The notes beneath the pieces are model-generated. The model was given only the letters and a program-made list of their open reading frames with translations. It was not told the DNA's origin and searched no databases. Below, in pieces: positions 1 to 10,262 of a DNA stretch of 64,000 nucleotides. Position 1 is the first letter of the stretch. Each line of letters begins with the position of its first letter. Source of the DNA: Tubulanus polymorphus (lineage: Eukaryota > Nemertea > Palaeonemertea > Tubulaniformes > Tubulanidae); contig NC_134025.1 of assembly GCF_964204645.1 (NCBI RefSeq), positions 31,526,001 through 31,590,000 of the forward strand, in the 5' to 3' direction. Both the position numbers and the translations under genes were made by a program.

Positions 1-319
1 AGCGAGTATGAAAAGTTGTTAACTAAACAAACAAATCATCTTTGGGATTTTATAATTTTTGGGAATTCTTTGAATAAAGGGTTTGTTCTTTTTCATTCGA
101 CCCAAACTATAAATATTTCACGGGCTAATTGGGTTAAAGAAAATATATCTATTAGTGTTGAGTATGAAAGAAAACTTAGAATTATATTCGTTTAAAAAAT
201 TTCAATTATTGGGGTTGCCAAATGCTTCCGTTATTAATCATTTGACAGAAATTAATCATTTGAAAAAATGCTTGAAAATTACCCCGAAATCAAAGAATTC
301 TGGTTGAAATTAGAAAATC
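1..319 (+). pseudogene. Decayed 3' part of an unidentified ORF, copy 1
   Basis: A plus-strand frame is open from the window edge to a stop near position 195, and then continues in other frames to about 319. It includes residues such as NHLWDFIIFGNS, NWVKEN and EYERKLR, and ends near EIKEFWLKLENPNDDL. The same segments recur at 796-1187 in the same order, so this is a real sequence family and not a chance ORF. At least two frameshifts are needed to read it through, so it is called a pseudogene. The 5' part lies outside the window. I do not recognise the family. The A/T-rich codons and an ending in EFW-x-KL are the only handles. Confidence 0.4.
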
Positions 320-467
320 CCAATGATGATTTGTAACAGCAGTTGTTTTTCATACTATATAGATTTTTTAATGTATTATATTTACCCTAATTGCATTTTT
401 CTATGTTCAGCTTTTGTTAATGTGGCAGTTGTTGTATTATATACTTTATTGATTCCTGCATTCCTCG

Positions 468-504
468 CATTCCTCACCGGGCCTCAGAGGCCTGGTGAGG
501 AATG
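468..504. repeat. Near-perfect palindrome (18-bp arms)
   Basis: Left arm 468-485 and right arm 487-504 are reverse complements at 17 of 18 positions, with a one-base centre. The arms begin CATTCCTCACC and end GGTGAGGAATG. It sits in AT-rich DNA between the two decayed ORF copies, and its high GC content makes it stand out. It could form a cruciform, or an RNA hairpin if transcribed. Confidence 0.7.
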
Positions 505-795
505 TGGAAATCGATACTGACTGTAGAATAAAATATATGTGTTTATGAAATAGTAATTCCACCAGGCGTTTCTTTGAATTGATATTCAGTTTGAGGATTT
601 ATTATCGAGGATCCGAAATGACTTATCTGGACAGTTATAATTACTGCTCCTAATAGATAGACAATAGTAGTGAGATATTAAATCCTAATTTAAATAAAAA
701 GTATTTAAAAAACAATAACTTCAACTAGCTAGTTAATTCTATTATATTTTTTTCAAAATCTAATATTTCTTTAAAAAAATTAATCTAAATTAATT

Positions 796-1187
796 ATTGA
801 AACAGAACATTTAAACTTTCCAGAAATACGAAGTGAAGAAGTTATTTCATTTGATAAAATTACTAATATATTAAAAATAAGTTATAATACAATATTCAAA
901 AGAAAAGCAAATCACTTATGGGATCACATCATTTTTGAGAGTTTTGAATATAGGGTTTGAAATGTTCGATAAAGAAACTGAGGGGATTTCTTGGGGGGCT
1001 TGGGTTAAAAAGAACATAGAAATCACCATGTTATGAAAGAAAACTGAGAAGAGTAGGAAGATTGATAAAATATGAAAAATTCCGATTACTAAGTTTAACA
1101 TTTAGTGAAGTTGTCAACTATTTGCGAGAAATTGAAGAAATGATTGAAAACGATTCAGTCATTAAAGAATTCTGGACGAAATTATAA
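796..1187 (+). pseudogene. Decayed unidentified ORF, copy 2
   Basis: This is a second, longer copy of the sequence at 1-319. In three alternating frames it reads pieces such as VISFDKITNILKISYN, KANHLWDHIIF, GISWGAWVKKNIEIT, YERKLRRVGRLIKYEKF and FSEVVNYLREIEEMI, and it ends EFWTKL followed by TAA near 1187. Frameshifts and in-frame stops near 950-1035 break it. The two copies share the order of every block, which points to a tandem duplication followed by decay. The function is unknown. It may be the C-terminal end of a mobile-element or multigene-family protein, but no catalytic motif is visible. Confidence 0.4.
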
Positions 1188-1373
1188 ATTTTAACACTGA
1201 AGATCTTTGCATATTGATATAAAAAATGTAATCTCGATTGTGTAAATCTGCTTTAATATTGTATTGTTATTCATTAGTCGTTCGGTTGTTGTTAATGGTG
1301 ACATCTGTTCTGTGTATTGATTGGTTACTGTTAATGTAATATGTATGATACTTAATGTTTGTCTTTTTTCCAG

Positions 1374-2030
1374 ATTAAGAAATATATTTAAGGAGTCATC
1401 AAAAAAAGATCGGTCTAAGGCCATTCGCCTGCAAAGCCCTTCCAGTATTGGAAAACATACATCAAAATCATTCCACCTTTCGAGTTGGTTCCTATGCAGG
1501 AGGTGGACCCTGCTTCTCCCGTAAATGTGGAGCAGGAGGTCGCCCCTGCAGTGGTGACCCCGACAGAGGCGCCACAGCTTCAGACGCCTTCACTGCGTCG
1601 GTCGCCCCGTCGTAAGACAAAAGAGATAAATTACACAATAGGTACGGGGCGTCCGAAATCCAAAAAAAAAGGCAAACGTGCAGCTCGTCCTCCCCCACAG
1701 AGACAACCAAATTTTGAGGAGAGCAGTGATGAGGATGAATTCGTCAATCCTGGAGCGCAACAACCAAGACCTGCATCACCAATATCATTGACAGCGCCAA
1801 CATCAGACACGCGAGGATCTACAAGGGCTTAAAGAATGGAAAATGAAGCCAGCTCAGACATCAACACCGGGCGCTCCAGTGGGGGCGACACCCTCCCCGC
1901 ACCATTCTCCATCGCACGTGGCCCTGGGTGGTCTAGAAATAACGGTGAGTCTGTTCCTTACGCAATAGGTTCAGGACGTCAGGAAACAAAATATTCTAAT
2001 CCTCCTCCCGCTAAGACAACCAATTTTTGA
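1374..2030 (+). pseudogene. Frameshifted copy of the last exon of the 322-aa gene at 29.4-36.2 kb
   Basis: An acceptor-like tract (tcttttttccag) ends at about 1373. The following sequence matches exon 3 of the minus-strand gene at 29421-30289 across three frames: ALPVLENIHQ near 1436; PPFELVPMQEVDPASPVNV to FEESSDEDEF in one clean frame (about 1478-1740); PAQTSTPGAPVGATPSP in another; and IARGPGWSRN near 1911-1942. A stop at 1830-1832 and several frameshifts break it. From about 1955 to 2030 a second partial copy of the YTIG-GRPK to RPPP-QPNF block follows (YAIGSGRQ, PPPAKTTNF), so the copy also carries an internal duplication. The clean 115-residue stretch could still be translated, but the whole is best read as a relic. 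Confidence 0.6.
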
Positions 2031-2036
2031 TTTTCA

Positions 2037-2462
2037 TACTTTTCATGCAGTGAAAGTTGTTGGTTGGCGGTTGTTTAGGGTTACTCCTTGATAACCTTCT
2101 TTAGCTCATCATCCGTACTGACAGTATTAGCTTCCTTAGCCAGAGTTACCCTATTTCTGGCTTGTTATTTATCTTATGATTTTAATACTTTACACGCAGT
2201 GAAAGTTGTTGGTTGGCGGTTGTTTAGGGTTACTCCTTGATAACCTTCTTTAGCTCATCATCCGTACTGACAGTATTAGCTTCCTTAGCCAGTTTTACCC
2301 TATTTCTGGCTTGTTTATTTATCTTATGATTTTAATACTTTTCATGCAGTGAAAGTTGTTGGTTGGCGCTTGTTTAGGGTTACTCCTTGATAACCTTCTT
2401 TAGCTCATCATCCGTGCTGGCAGTATTTACTTCGTCAGCCATTTCTGGCTTGTTTATTTATC
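2037..2462. repeat. Tandem repeat, about 150 bp x 2.8
   Basis: The landmark gcagtgaaagttgttgg recurs at about 2047, 2196 and 2346, giving a period of 149-150 bp. Each unit also contains ttagggttactcc and ctttagctcatcatccgt. The third copy is truncated. No long ORF. Confidence 0.85.
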
Positions 2463-2559
2463 CATAAAAAATGTGATGATAGTTCTTTATTCTATTATTC
2501 TATTTATTTTCAGATTTTCCATTTAATACAGTTCAGCCCCCGGACTCGGGCAGTGGAGA

Positions 2560-3368
2560 CAATGTCACCAGTACAATCAGTCTGTAAGGGGATATGTTTG
2601 AGGGTACAGTACAATCAGTCTGCAAGGAGAGATGACTGAGGGTACAGTACAATCAGTCTGTAAGGGGAGATGACTGAGGGTACAGTACAATCAGTCTGTA
2701 AGGGGAGATGACTGAGGGTACAGTACAATCAGTCTGTAAGGGGAGATGACTGAGGGTACAGTACAATCAGTCTGTAAGGGGAGATGACTGAGGGTACAGT
2801 ACAATCAGTCTGTAAGGGGAGATGACTGAGGGTACAGTACAATCAGTCTGTAAGGGGAGATGACTGAGGGTACAGTACAATCAGTCTGTAAGGGGAGATG
2901 ACTGAGGGAACAGTACAATCAGTCTGTAAGGGGAGATGACTGAGGGTACAGTACAATCAGTCTGTAAGGGGAGATGACTGAGGGTACAGTACAATCAGTC
3001 TGTAAGGGGAGATGACTGAGGGTACAGTACAATCAGTCTGTAAGGGGAGATGACTGAGGGTACAGTACAATCAGTCTGTAGGGGGAGATGACTGAGGGTA
3101 CAGTACAATCAGTCTGTAAGGGGAGATGACTGAGGGTACAGTACAATCAGTCTGTAAGGAGAGATGACTGAGGGTACAGTACAATCAGTCTGTAAGGGGA
3201 GATGACTGAGGGTACAGTACAATCAGTCTATAAGGGGAGATGACTGAGGGTACAGTACAATCAGTCTGCAAGGAGAGATGACTGAGGGAACAGTACAATC
3301 AGTCTGTAAGGGGAGATGACTGAGGGTACAGTACAATCAGTCTGCAAGGAGAGATGACTGAGGGAACA
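2560..3368. repeat. 38-bp minisatellite, about 21 copies
   Basis: The 38-bp unit is built on acagtacaatcagtctg followed by taaggggagatgactgag. The copies are almost identical, with a few having caaggag in place of taagggg, which implies recent expansion. It separates two fragments of the same pseudogene exon. Confidence 0.95.
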
Positions 3369-3466
3369 GGACCCTGCTTCTCTCGTAAATGTGGAGCAGG
3401 AGGTCATCCCTGCAGTGGTGACCCCGGCAGAGGCGCCACAGTTTCAGACGCCTTCACTGCGTCGGT
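3369..3466 (+). pseudogene. Third fragment of the 322-aa gene's last exon
   Basis: It starts at the last minisatellite unit and reads DPASLVNVEQEVIPAVV, then TPAEAPQFQTPSLRRS, a close match to the central part of exon 3 of the gene at 29.4-36.2 kb and to the copy at 1.5 kb. It ends abruptly inside the LRRSP block at about 3466, where unrelated LTR-like sequence begins. Confidence 0.6.
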
Positions 3467-4250
3467 CAGTAATTGTAGATACTAGTAGAATCAGTCGAAC
3501 TTTCAAGGAGTCGTCTCGGTCGATGGCTTCCTTTTTCATCAGATGACGTGACTCTGTGTATAGTATTGATATAAGATTTATTATCCTTCATTTCCATGTT
3601 TTATTTGAGATCTTGCAAGATCAGTCATACTTAGAGGCTGTGGGACTGTGTGTCTAACTTGATTGTGTGTCACCTGCCGTCCTTTTTCTTTTGTGAAACA
3701 TTATTTCTTAAAGACATCGTATATAGCTTGTAAATCCATCCTTTTTGTTATAATTAAATCCACTATCGTGGACCTATGAACATATATATACATCTCTCAA
3801 TTTCGTTCTTTGGGTTTTCGTCCACTTTCTAAGGCATCCTGACCACTCCCTAGATTTCAACTTTTTCCGCGTGAGGAGAGGCGCCACGAGGATTCGATCG
3901 ACGATTTAGCCACTCATGAGGATGATAATCTCCCTGACGGAACATATAAACTCGTCGTTGTTAACGCGTACATCAACGCCCGTCCCCGAGGACGCGGTCA
4001 CCGCGGAAACCACTGCCTCCGTAGTGGTTGAATCTACTGTTCCGGCGTTTTCGAAGGAGCCATCCAACGTCGCTGATATGAACGGTCCCGGCTCCGTCCG
4101 ACACACGATCCACCCCTTTTCGGATTCCCTCTCAGAGTCCGCTCGACATCAGCGAACTTTCCCCCTCGTCGTTTATGCTACCACGAGGAACTCGGGGAAT
4201 CACATGACCGGAAGAATAAAATATCAAATAAATATCAAAGGAACTTGAAA
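3467..4250 (+). mobile_element. Possible LTR-retroelement remnant (weak)
   Basis: The sequence changes sharply at 3467, inside a pseudogene fragment, and opens tgtagatactagtag. A roughly 330-bp non-coding stretch with a tataatt-like motif near 3749 is followed by a GC-richer block (about 3850-4210). That block has a plus-strand frame (EERRHEDSIDDLATHEDD, then YKLVVVNAYINARPRGRG) and an overlapping 110-residue frame (3916-4248). The breakpoint and the shift in composition suggest an insertion with a decayed gag-like region. No protease, reverse transcriptase or second LTR is present, so the call is tentative. Confidence 0.2.
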
Positions 4251-4679
4251 TTTATTGAAACGTCAATAATCTAATGCTCAATAATGGATAAAGAAATCCT
4301 TCAAATGTCACGTGATTCAGCCATTCACCGAGCGGCCATATTCCATTTGTCCTATTATCATGTTTTTATGGAGAATTATTATAAGAATGCTTTGCTAACA
4401 AAGCTTATATCTATAACCCAACAGTTAGTTCAAAATTGAAAAAAAATTAAATTAATCCTACTTTATACAAAATGTTGACTGTTGTTTGTAGAGTTCAGTC
4501 TCTCTCTCTTTCCAAGTTCATCTCTTCCTGTTTTCTCTTTCTCCTGGGTTTTTTTTTTCTCACTGGAGATTTCTGAAATTCAAAGAAAGAGATTTATATC
4601 AATTCTTCTATCATGAGTGAAATGCTCGGTGAATGGGGTGACCTCACAACTGACACCACACTGAGCAGTCATGTTTACA

Positions 4680-4800
4680 AATTGGCCTGGGTGGTCTAGT
4701 GGTTAGGACAGGCGACTGGCAAGTGAGAGACCCAGGTTCAAATCCCGGTGGGGCTAGGGTTAGGGTTGACGAGGGGTTTGGGTTAACATGGTGCTAATGT
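4680..4800 (+). mobile_element. tRNA-Glu-derived SINE with TTAGGG-like tail
   Basis: A tRNA-like head carries an A box (tggtctagtggttagga, close to tRNA-Glu) and a B box (ggttcaaatcc), 38 bases apart. It runs straight into ggggctagggttagggtt. The acceptor stem does not pair properly and there is no plausible anticodon arm, so this is a SINE head and not a working tRNA gene. The same arrangement, with the same tail, recurs at 44400-44560. Confidence 0.6.
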
Positions 4801-5470
4801 TAGGGTCACAGTGCTGTAGTTTTGGCAGATTTATTGAGTACAATAGAACAGAAGTACAGTAAACAATAGTCTATAATAGAGGCTATATATATCTGAATTT
4901 CTCAAAGAGCAAGTTTTTTCAAAGATGTTTAAATCTTTCCTCTAGCAAAAATATCACGATATATAACCTGAACAATTAGAATGAACTCTGAAATTATTCA
5001 AGTTTACAGATAATTAGAGATAAGGAGACTTCGGTTTCATTCAACATTTGTTTTTCTACGTTTTCTTCCTAATTTTTCGGTAAAAACGATTCTTGATTTC
5101 TACAAACTTTATTGACAACCCTGCACCAATGTTCTTAAACAATTACAATAAAACGTGTTCATTAAAATCTAGATAGGAACCAGATGAGAAAGAATGCGCG
5201 TCAAAGCAAAGTGAAGTTCAAAGGGCGTCTCCTCAGACGGGTCCAAAAAATTTGAAGATCAAGTAATTCAAGTATTCAAGATGGCCGACCACCCACGAAT
5301 TTTTAATTCTAGTAGGCCTAACAAACTTATTATATCACCACTAGCAACAAGTCAGACAAGTGACAGATGCGCGTCTGTTACTGACTGTATGCCAAACATA
5401 TTACTCATTTAACCCGACCCCCGCTAGCCGCTAAACGCGATTTTTAAGAGTTTTTATCAGTAATGCTTAC

Positions 5471-5488
5471 CTCCTCGATCGCCACCAT
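5471..5488 (-). CDS. Candidate first coding exon (MVAIEE) of an unseen gene
   Basis: On the minus strand an ATG in good context (aagATGG, 5488-5486) opens six codons, MVAIEE, that end exactly at a strong splice donor, GAG|GTAAGC (donor at 5470-5469), phase 0. Two ACTTCCGGT elements lie 5-30 bases upstream. I could not find the following exon among the decayed sequences at lower coordinates, so the gene's identity is unknown. The short exon alone is weak evidence, but the combination of start context, donor and promoter motifs is unlikely to be chance. Confidence 0.35.
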
Positions 5489-5489
5489 C

Positions 5490-5530
5490 TTTACCGGAAG
5501 TGAGAACCGGAAGTGAGAAACAGCGCCGTC
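5490..5530 (-). promoter_or_regulatory. Paired ETS sites next to a YY1-like start (housekeeping-type promoter)
   Basis: ACCGGAAGT occurs at 5493-5501 and again at 5506-5514 (ACTTCCGGT on the minus strand). It lies directly upstream of AAGATGGTGGCG, which resembles a YY1 site overlapping a start codon. No TATA box is seen. The next 80 bases are GC-rich. This layout is typical of TATA-less housekeeping promoters in animals. Here it would drive minus-strand transcription into the exon at 5471-5488. Confidence 0.4.
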
Positions 5531-5920
5531 TAGCGGGCTGGTCGCCTGCCACAGCGACTACCGGAGCGCGGCCCACGTGCGGCTCCCACCCCCCCAGGGC
5601 CCAAAACTAGAACCACAGTGAGAGTTGTTTGGAGCCGCGTGACCCATACTGATGTCCGCGTATACAAAAAGTGAAACGGTTAAAATTCTTATTCACTCTT
5701 AATCAGCAGCTGTAAAATTCATGGGCCACGGGGCCCTGCGTCGTGTAAATGTTTGAACTCGCCGGGTATCCTAGGCACTAGGCCTATAGGTAAAAACTCT
5801 TTTTTTATACAGTACAGGATACTGGGGTCAAAAGGTCCCTGTGCTTCGGGAGTCCGGCAAAATCGCGGCCGGGCGTCACGTTGACAAAGTACTGACTGAA
5901 CTGCGTAAATTTCTTATCAT

Positions 5921-6312
5921 TAATTCAATTTTGATCAAAATAATCATCATACTTGTCTATTTATTAATTGATGAGACCTGTTTTTCTGGGATATTTTGCT
6001 TACTTTTTGGGGTACATACCTCATTTATGTCTTAACAGAATGCCAAAAATCGCGGACAACAACTGAATATCTGATATATTTCCAGTTCTGTACCAATTAG
6101 ATGCATTGGCAAAAAGACTCCTTAAGTCCAGTTTAATGAGAGAGAAAATCCTCCATTTTGTCAAATTTCTTGGATTTGAACATTGTTACCATGCCTACGC
6201 CACCCTGATTTAGTTGTTGAGACCCCACAAGAAAAATAACTTCATTTCGTAGGCATGGTGACAATGTAAAAATTAATTAATTCAATTTTGATCAAAATAA
6301 TCATCATACTTA
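5921..6312. repeat. 34-bp direct repeats flanking a hairpin-bearing insert
   Basis: A 34-bp sequence (beginning taattcaattttgatc) at 5921-5954 is repeated exactly at about 6278-6311. Between them lies an inverted repeat: 6181-6199 and 6248-6266 match at 18 of 19 positions (core catgcctacg). It may be a duplicated segment or a small non-autonomous element. No ORF inside has support. Confidence 0.55.
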
Positions 6313-7480
6313 CCTCCAGTTTCACAAGACTAGTCGCTCCTAAGCCCACACCACAAGACAAACCTCACTACAAGACAAACCTCACTGCGACGACGCAACC
6401 ACCAAAAACCCGTGTCGAAACCCGGTTCTGAACGAAAATTCTCAGAATTTCCTATCATTCCGGATATTTAGCCTGGAACGAGTGACCCCCCCCCCCCCAT
6501 AAACCGTTTTTAATCCTCTTAAATATGCGTCACCGCATTCCATTTTACGTAATATAGATAAAAGAACTCTTTTATTGATTTACATGTATATTACTAAATG
6601 CACCGTGCTGTAATCAACACCAAGAAACCTTCAATGCACAACGTTTTTAGCGACCAGTACGCGCCGGTGTGGTAAATCTGTGGTGGTATTTATAGCAGAG
6701 ATAAAACGTTACCGTAGCTTACATTAAAACAAACGCCTAATTTCCACAATCCAATTATCAATTTATGCAGTGAAAACTAATCGTTTGCGAATAAATCTCC
6801 GTCACTTCATTAGATGACTCACATTTGACCCCGATTATACTGAGTTTTACCAGCGCCAATGTAGAAACACTGATCGAGTTTATCTATATTCAAAAATGTA
6901 AATATGACCACCAGATTTCGCACCATGATCTCTCCTCCTCCCAATCTGCGGCGCGTTTTCTTATCGGTACTCGCCTCCTTTCTGAACTGTTCGGATCACA
7001 AACGCGACGCGTGGTCCTTCAACGGCCATATTTGAACATCGTATTCGCGGATGTTATCCGTTCATTGTAAGATATTGTCTAATATAAAGTATTATACGTC
7101 TCGAACGGTAACCAATCCATGAATACGAGTACTGAGAGAAGTTACCGGTTGCCTTCCACAACCACCCGGCTAATTCTCGGGGCCCGCGTATCTGAATCAT
7201 TAAACATTGCATGTCGTATCATAGCGAGCAGTTTTCAGAAAGTTAAAATGTTTAAGGTAAATTTTAAGTAAATCTAAAGTCATGTTAAGATTTTTAATCA
7301 GAAAATGGACCTCGGGAGAAGGGTATTAAATCTTATTACTCACATGCCACAGTTGGAATAACGATATGAGACAGATCCTTACCGTCACGTGCTGCCTCAT
7401 CGACGACGAATCTGGGTTATCAACCGGTGTAATTCGATAGCACAAATGTACGATAGCAGGAATGCTCCGCCCAGGTTTCC
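6313..7480. other. Gene-poor unique DNA
   Basis: Mostly unique sequence. A 12-base C run lies near 6487. A GC-richer island at about 6900-7050 contains an 81-codon plus-strand frame without splice or homology support. The minus strand near 6310 has a donor-like GAG|GTAAGT after a stop-rich stretch. I see no feature I can name. Confidence 0.3.
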
Positions 7481-7815
7481 GGGATCGCCGGTAACTGCAA
7501 GGTATCGTGGGTATCCTCGGTACCATGGTTGTCGGAGACTCACGGGCCGTGACACAGGTATCCTCGGTATCGTTGGTATCGCAGGTAACCGTAGGTATCG
7601 TAGGTAACCTGGAGTCTCACGGGCCGTGACACGGGTATCATCGGTATCGTTGGTATCACAGGTAACCTTTGGTCTCACAGGCCGTGAGACGGGTATCCTC
7701 GGTATCGACGCAGGTAACTGGGAGGATGACACGCCCTGAGACAGGTATCCTCGGTATCAACGGTAACCTGGGTTCGCGCAGAGGCAGTGCCCTGGTATCG
7801 TTGGTATCTCGTAGC
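7480..7815 (+). repeat. GGTATC/GGTAACC repeat cluster, plus orientation
   Basis: Short motifs (ggtatcctcggtatcg, ggtaacctgg, ctcacgggccgtgac) repeat irregularly about every 60 bp. A related cluster lies inverted at 37900-38300, together with part of its left flank (aatctgggtt, cgatagc, gaatgctccgcccag). This marks a dispersed repeat family. The overlapping ORFs on both strands are by-products of the repeats. Confidence 0.75.
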
Positions 7816-8074
7816 AACATGGATGACTCCGACTATCAGTAATGTACGTAAAAAGTGAAGCTGAAGACAAATGATAATCCTTCGATTTAATTCATTCAAT
7901 TAATCGTTATTCAGTTTTTCATTCTATTTCAGATTCAATATAATATCAATTGATAACCAATTTTCTTTTATTGACCCCTTCGAAACCACCCAGAATCAGT
8001 AGCCAATATCCAAATCAGGACCGAGTCTGGGACAATCCTGCCTATCCAATGCACCTATCAGATGATGAATGCAG

Positions 8075-8460
8075 CACGCCCCGTCACTCAGAACCAATAG
8101 ACCGAGTTCAAACCCGGGATACCCTCGTTTAGTATCTAACAGTATCCAGTTCACTCAGAATCAGTACCAATAGACCGGACTCGAGCCCAGGAATCCCCCG
8201 TTTATCATATATTCAATATCTAGGTCACTCAGAATCAGTAAATAGATCACCTGCACATCCTCTATTCTGCATCATGACCACTCTGAATCATTATCAGTAA
8301 TTACTGGTTTCGAACCCGGGACACCCCTGTACATCGTTTATTCAGCTTCAGTTCGACTCTGAATCAGTATCAGTAATAACCGGGTTTGAACCTGGGACAC
8401 CCCTCAACATACTCTATTTCAGCATCAGAAGTAATTACTGATGAATTGTACCTGCGACAC
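8075..8460. repeat. Diverged about 70-bp repeats with B-box-like cores
   Basis: Four to five degraded units carry cagaatcagta followed by a B-box-like segment (gttcaaacccggg, tttcgaacccgggac, gtttgaacctgggac) and a cacccctgta-like end. They look like a tandemly amplified tRNA-derived fragment. No intact A box is visible. Confidence 0.5.
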
Positions 8461-8464
8461 CTAT

Positions 8465-9613
8465 TTTCAGTATTCCACCATTGATGGAATCAGTGTCCAC
8501 TGCAGATTGATACTGCTAAATGAAATTCTTTAAGACTGATGGGACCCTAATAATTAAGTAAATAGAGTCTCATTACTCTAAGTCGGCGAGTTGCAGTAAA
8601 AGGTAGCTCATGCAGGTTTTAATCTGCTGCATGCCGTACCACAGACCTTGAAAGTCTCTACCACATTGAGAGTGGTTTGAAACTCTCATTGTACAATGGA
8701 ACCTTCCTGTTAACCACAAATCTTAAGGGGCAAAAGTGAAATTGCCATACATGTAATAACCAGGTTTCAGATTATCCAAATCTGGATTGATATAGATATT
8801 TTAGCTGGGACAAGCTACTAACAGAATCGTATTAATGAGGTTCAACTGTACTCTAATTTCATTTAATTCACTTCCGGAGCAAAAATAATCCAAGTACAAT
8901 AGACTTCTAACTGGAATCAATTAAGACAAGGTGATAGTTCTAGTCACCTGTAGACAATAGAACTTCAATGCAATAGTTCAATGTGTTTATGTCTGGGTTG
9001 GTGTTTGGAGAATGACTACTCCAAGATGTAAGTAACTAGACTTGAAATTAGTCGAATGAAACACTCTAATCCGTGTCTTAAGGATTAGATAGTCTTAATT
9101 AGACTTGAAATGATTCCAGTTAACAGAGAGTCACTGTACATTATATGAAGAAAAAGCAACACATATAATATGTAGCGAACAACTGACCACTAGTGATGCT
9201 GATGTTAAAACAACTAGTGGTTAGTAGTTCAATATGTATTGATAAACAATAGTTCAACCAATATTCAAACACCATAAAATCAATGTATTGATCAAACCAA
9301 CAAACCAACATCCTCAGAACACAACAACTATCATTTTAAAGAAATGAGTATTTACAAACGCAGTCACAAGTACAAAATCTCCACATATACAGCACATACA
9401 ACTATATTTCAGAAATCATTTAACAAGCACAAAAACAAGCAAGAGAAGCCCCTTGAAACATTTACACTCAAAACGCAAAGTCGCAGCAAATCAGTAATTA
9501 ATAACCCACAATCAGATTCAACAACAAACCAGCCAATCAAACCATCAATTCATATTTATTTTTCAATAAATGTACAATGTGTATCTACATTCAACTTATA
9601 CTGAAGCTATCAG
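8465..9613. other. AT-rich DNA with one 18-bp hairpin
   Basis: No coding signal is convincing. A stem at 9177-9194 and 9213-9230 pairs GAACAACTGACCACTAGT with its near reverse complement around an 18-base loop. An 86-codon frame at 9344-9604 is low-complexity and unsupported. Confidence 0.4.
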
Positions 9614-10262
9614 CCTCAGAGAAATTGCTCGGCATCTCTGGAACTAGGCTAACTCGCGGTAACAAACACTGAAAGTCCTGATTTGATGGAGAAATTGGTC
9701 GGCATCTCTGGAACTATGATAACTCGCGGTAACAAACACTGAAAGTCCCGAATTGACGGAGAAATTGGTCGGCATCTCTGGAACTACGATAACTCGCGGT
9801 AACAAACACTGAAAGTCCTGATTTGATGGAGAAATTGGTCGGCATCTCTGGAACTATGATAACTCGCGGTAACAAACACTGAAAGTCCCGAATTGACGGA
9901 GAAATTGGTCGGCATCTCTGGAACTACGATAACTCGCGGTAACAATCACTGAAAGTCCCGATTTGATGGAGAAATTGGTCGGCATCTCTGGAACTACGAT
10001 AACTCGCGGTAACAAACACTGAAAGTCCCGATTTGACGGAGAAATTGGTCGGCATCTCTGGAACTGCGATAACTCGCGGTAACAAACACTGAAAGTCCCG
10101 ATTTGATGGAGAAATTGGTCGGCATCTCTGGAACTACGATAACTCGCGGTAACAAACACTGAAAGTCCCGATTTGAAGGAGAAATTGGTCGGCATCTCTG
10201 GAACTACGATAACTCGCGGTAACAAACACTGAGTCCCGATTTGACGGAGAAATTGGTCGGCA
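9614..10262. repeat. 70-bp minisatellite, about 9 copies
   Basis: The unit gaaattggtcggcatctctg, followed by gaact-cgataactcgcggt and aacaaacactgaaagtcc, recurs every 70 bp. On the minus strand the unit begins GATGCCGACCAATTTCTCCG, which is also found singly in the module at about 10940-10965, so the array arose by amplifying part of that module. As 70 is not a multiple of 3, the 161-residue minus-strand frame cycles through three phases. Confidence 0.9.

Noticed and set aside
2560-3368. CRISPR array
   Set aside because: The units are contiguous tandem repeats without unique spacers, in an animal genome.
4684-4760. Functional tRNA gene
   Set aside because: A and B boxes are present, but the acceptor and anticodon stems do not pair properly and the element recurs as a SINE with the same tail.
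6825-7070. 81-aa plus-strand ORF and a short minus-strand MVRNLVV frame
   Set aside because: No splice, promoter or homology support. Composition not clearly coding.
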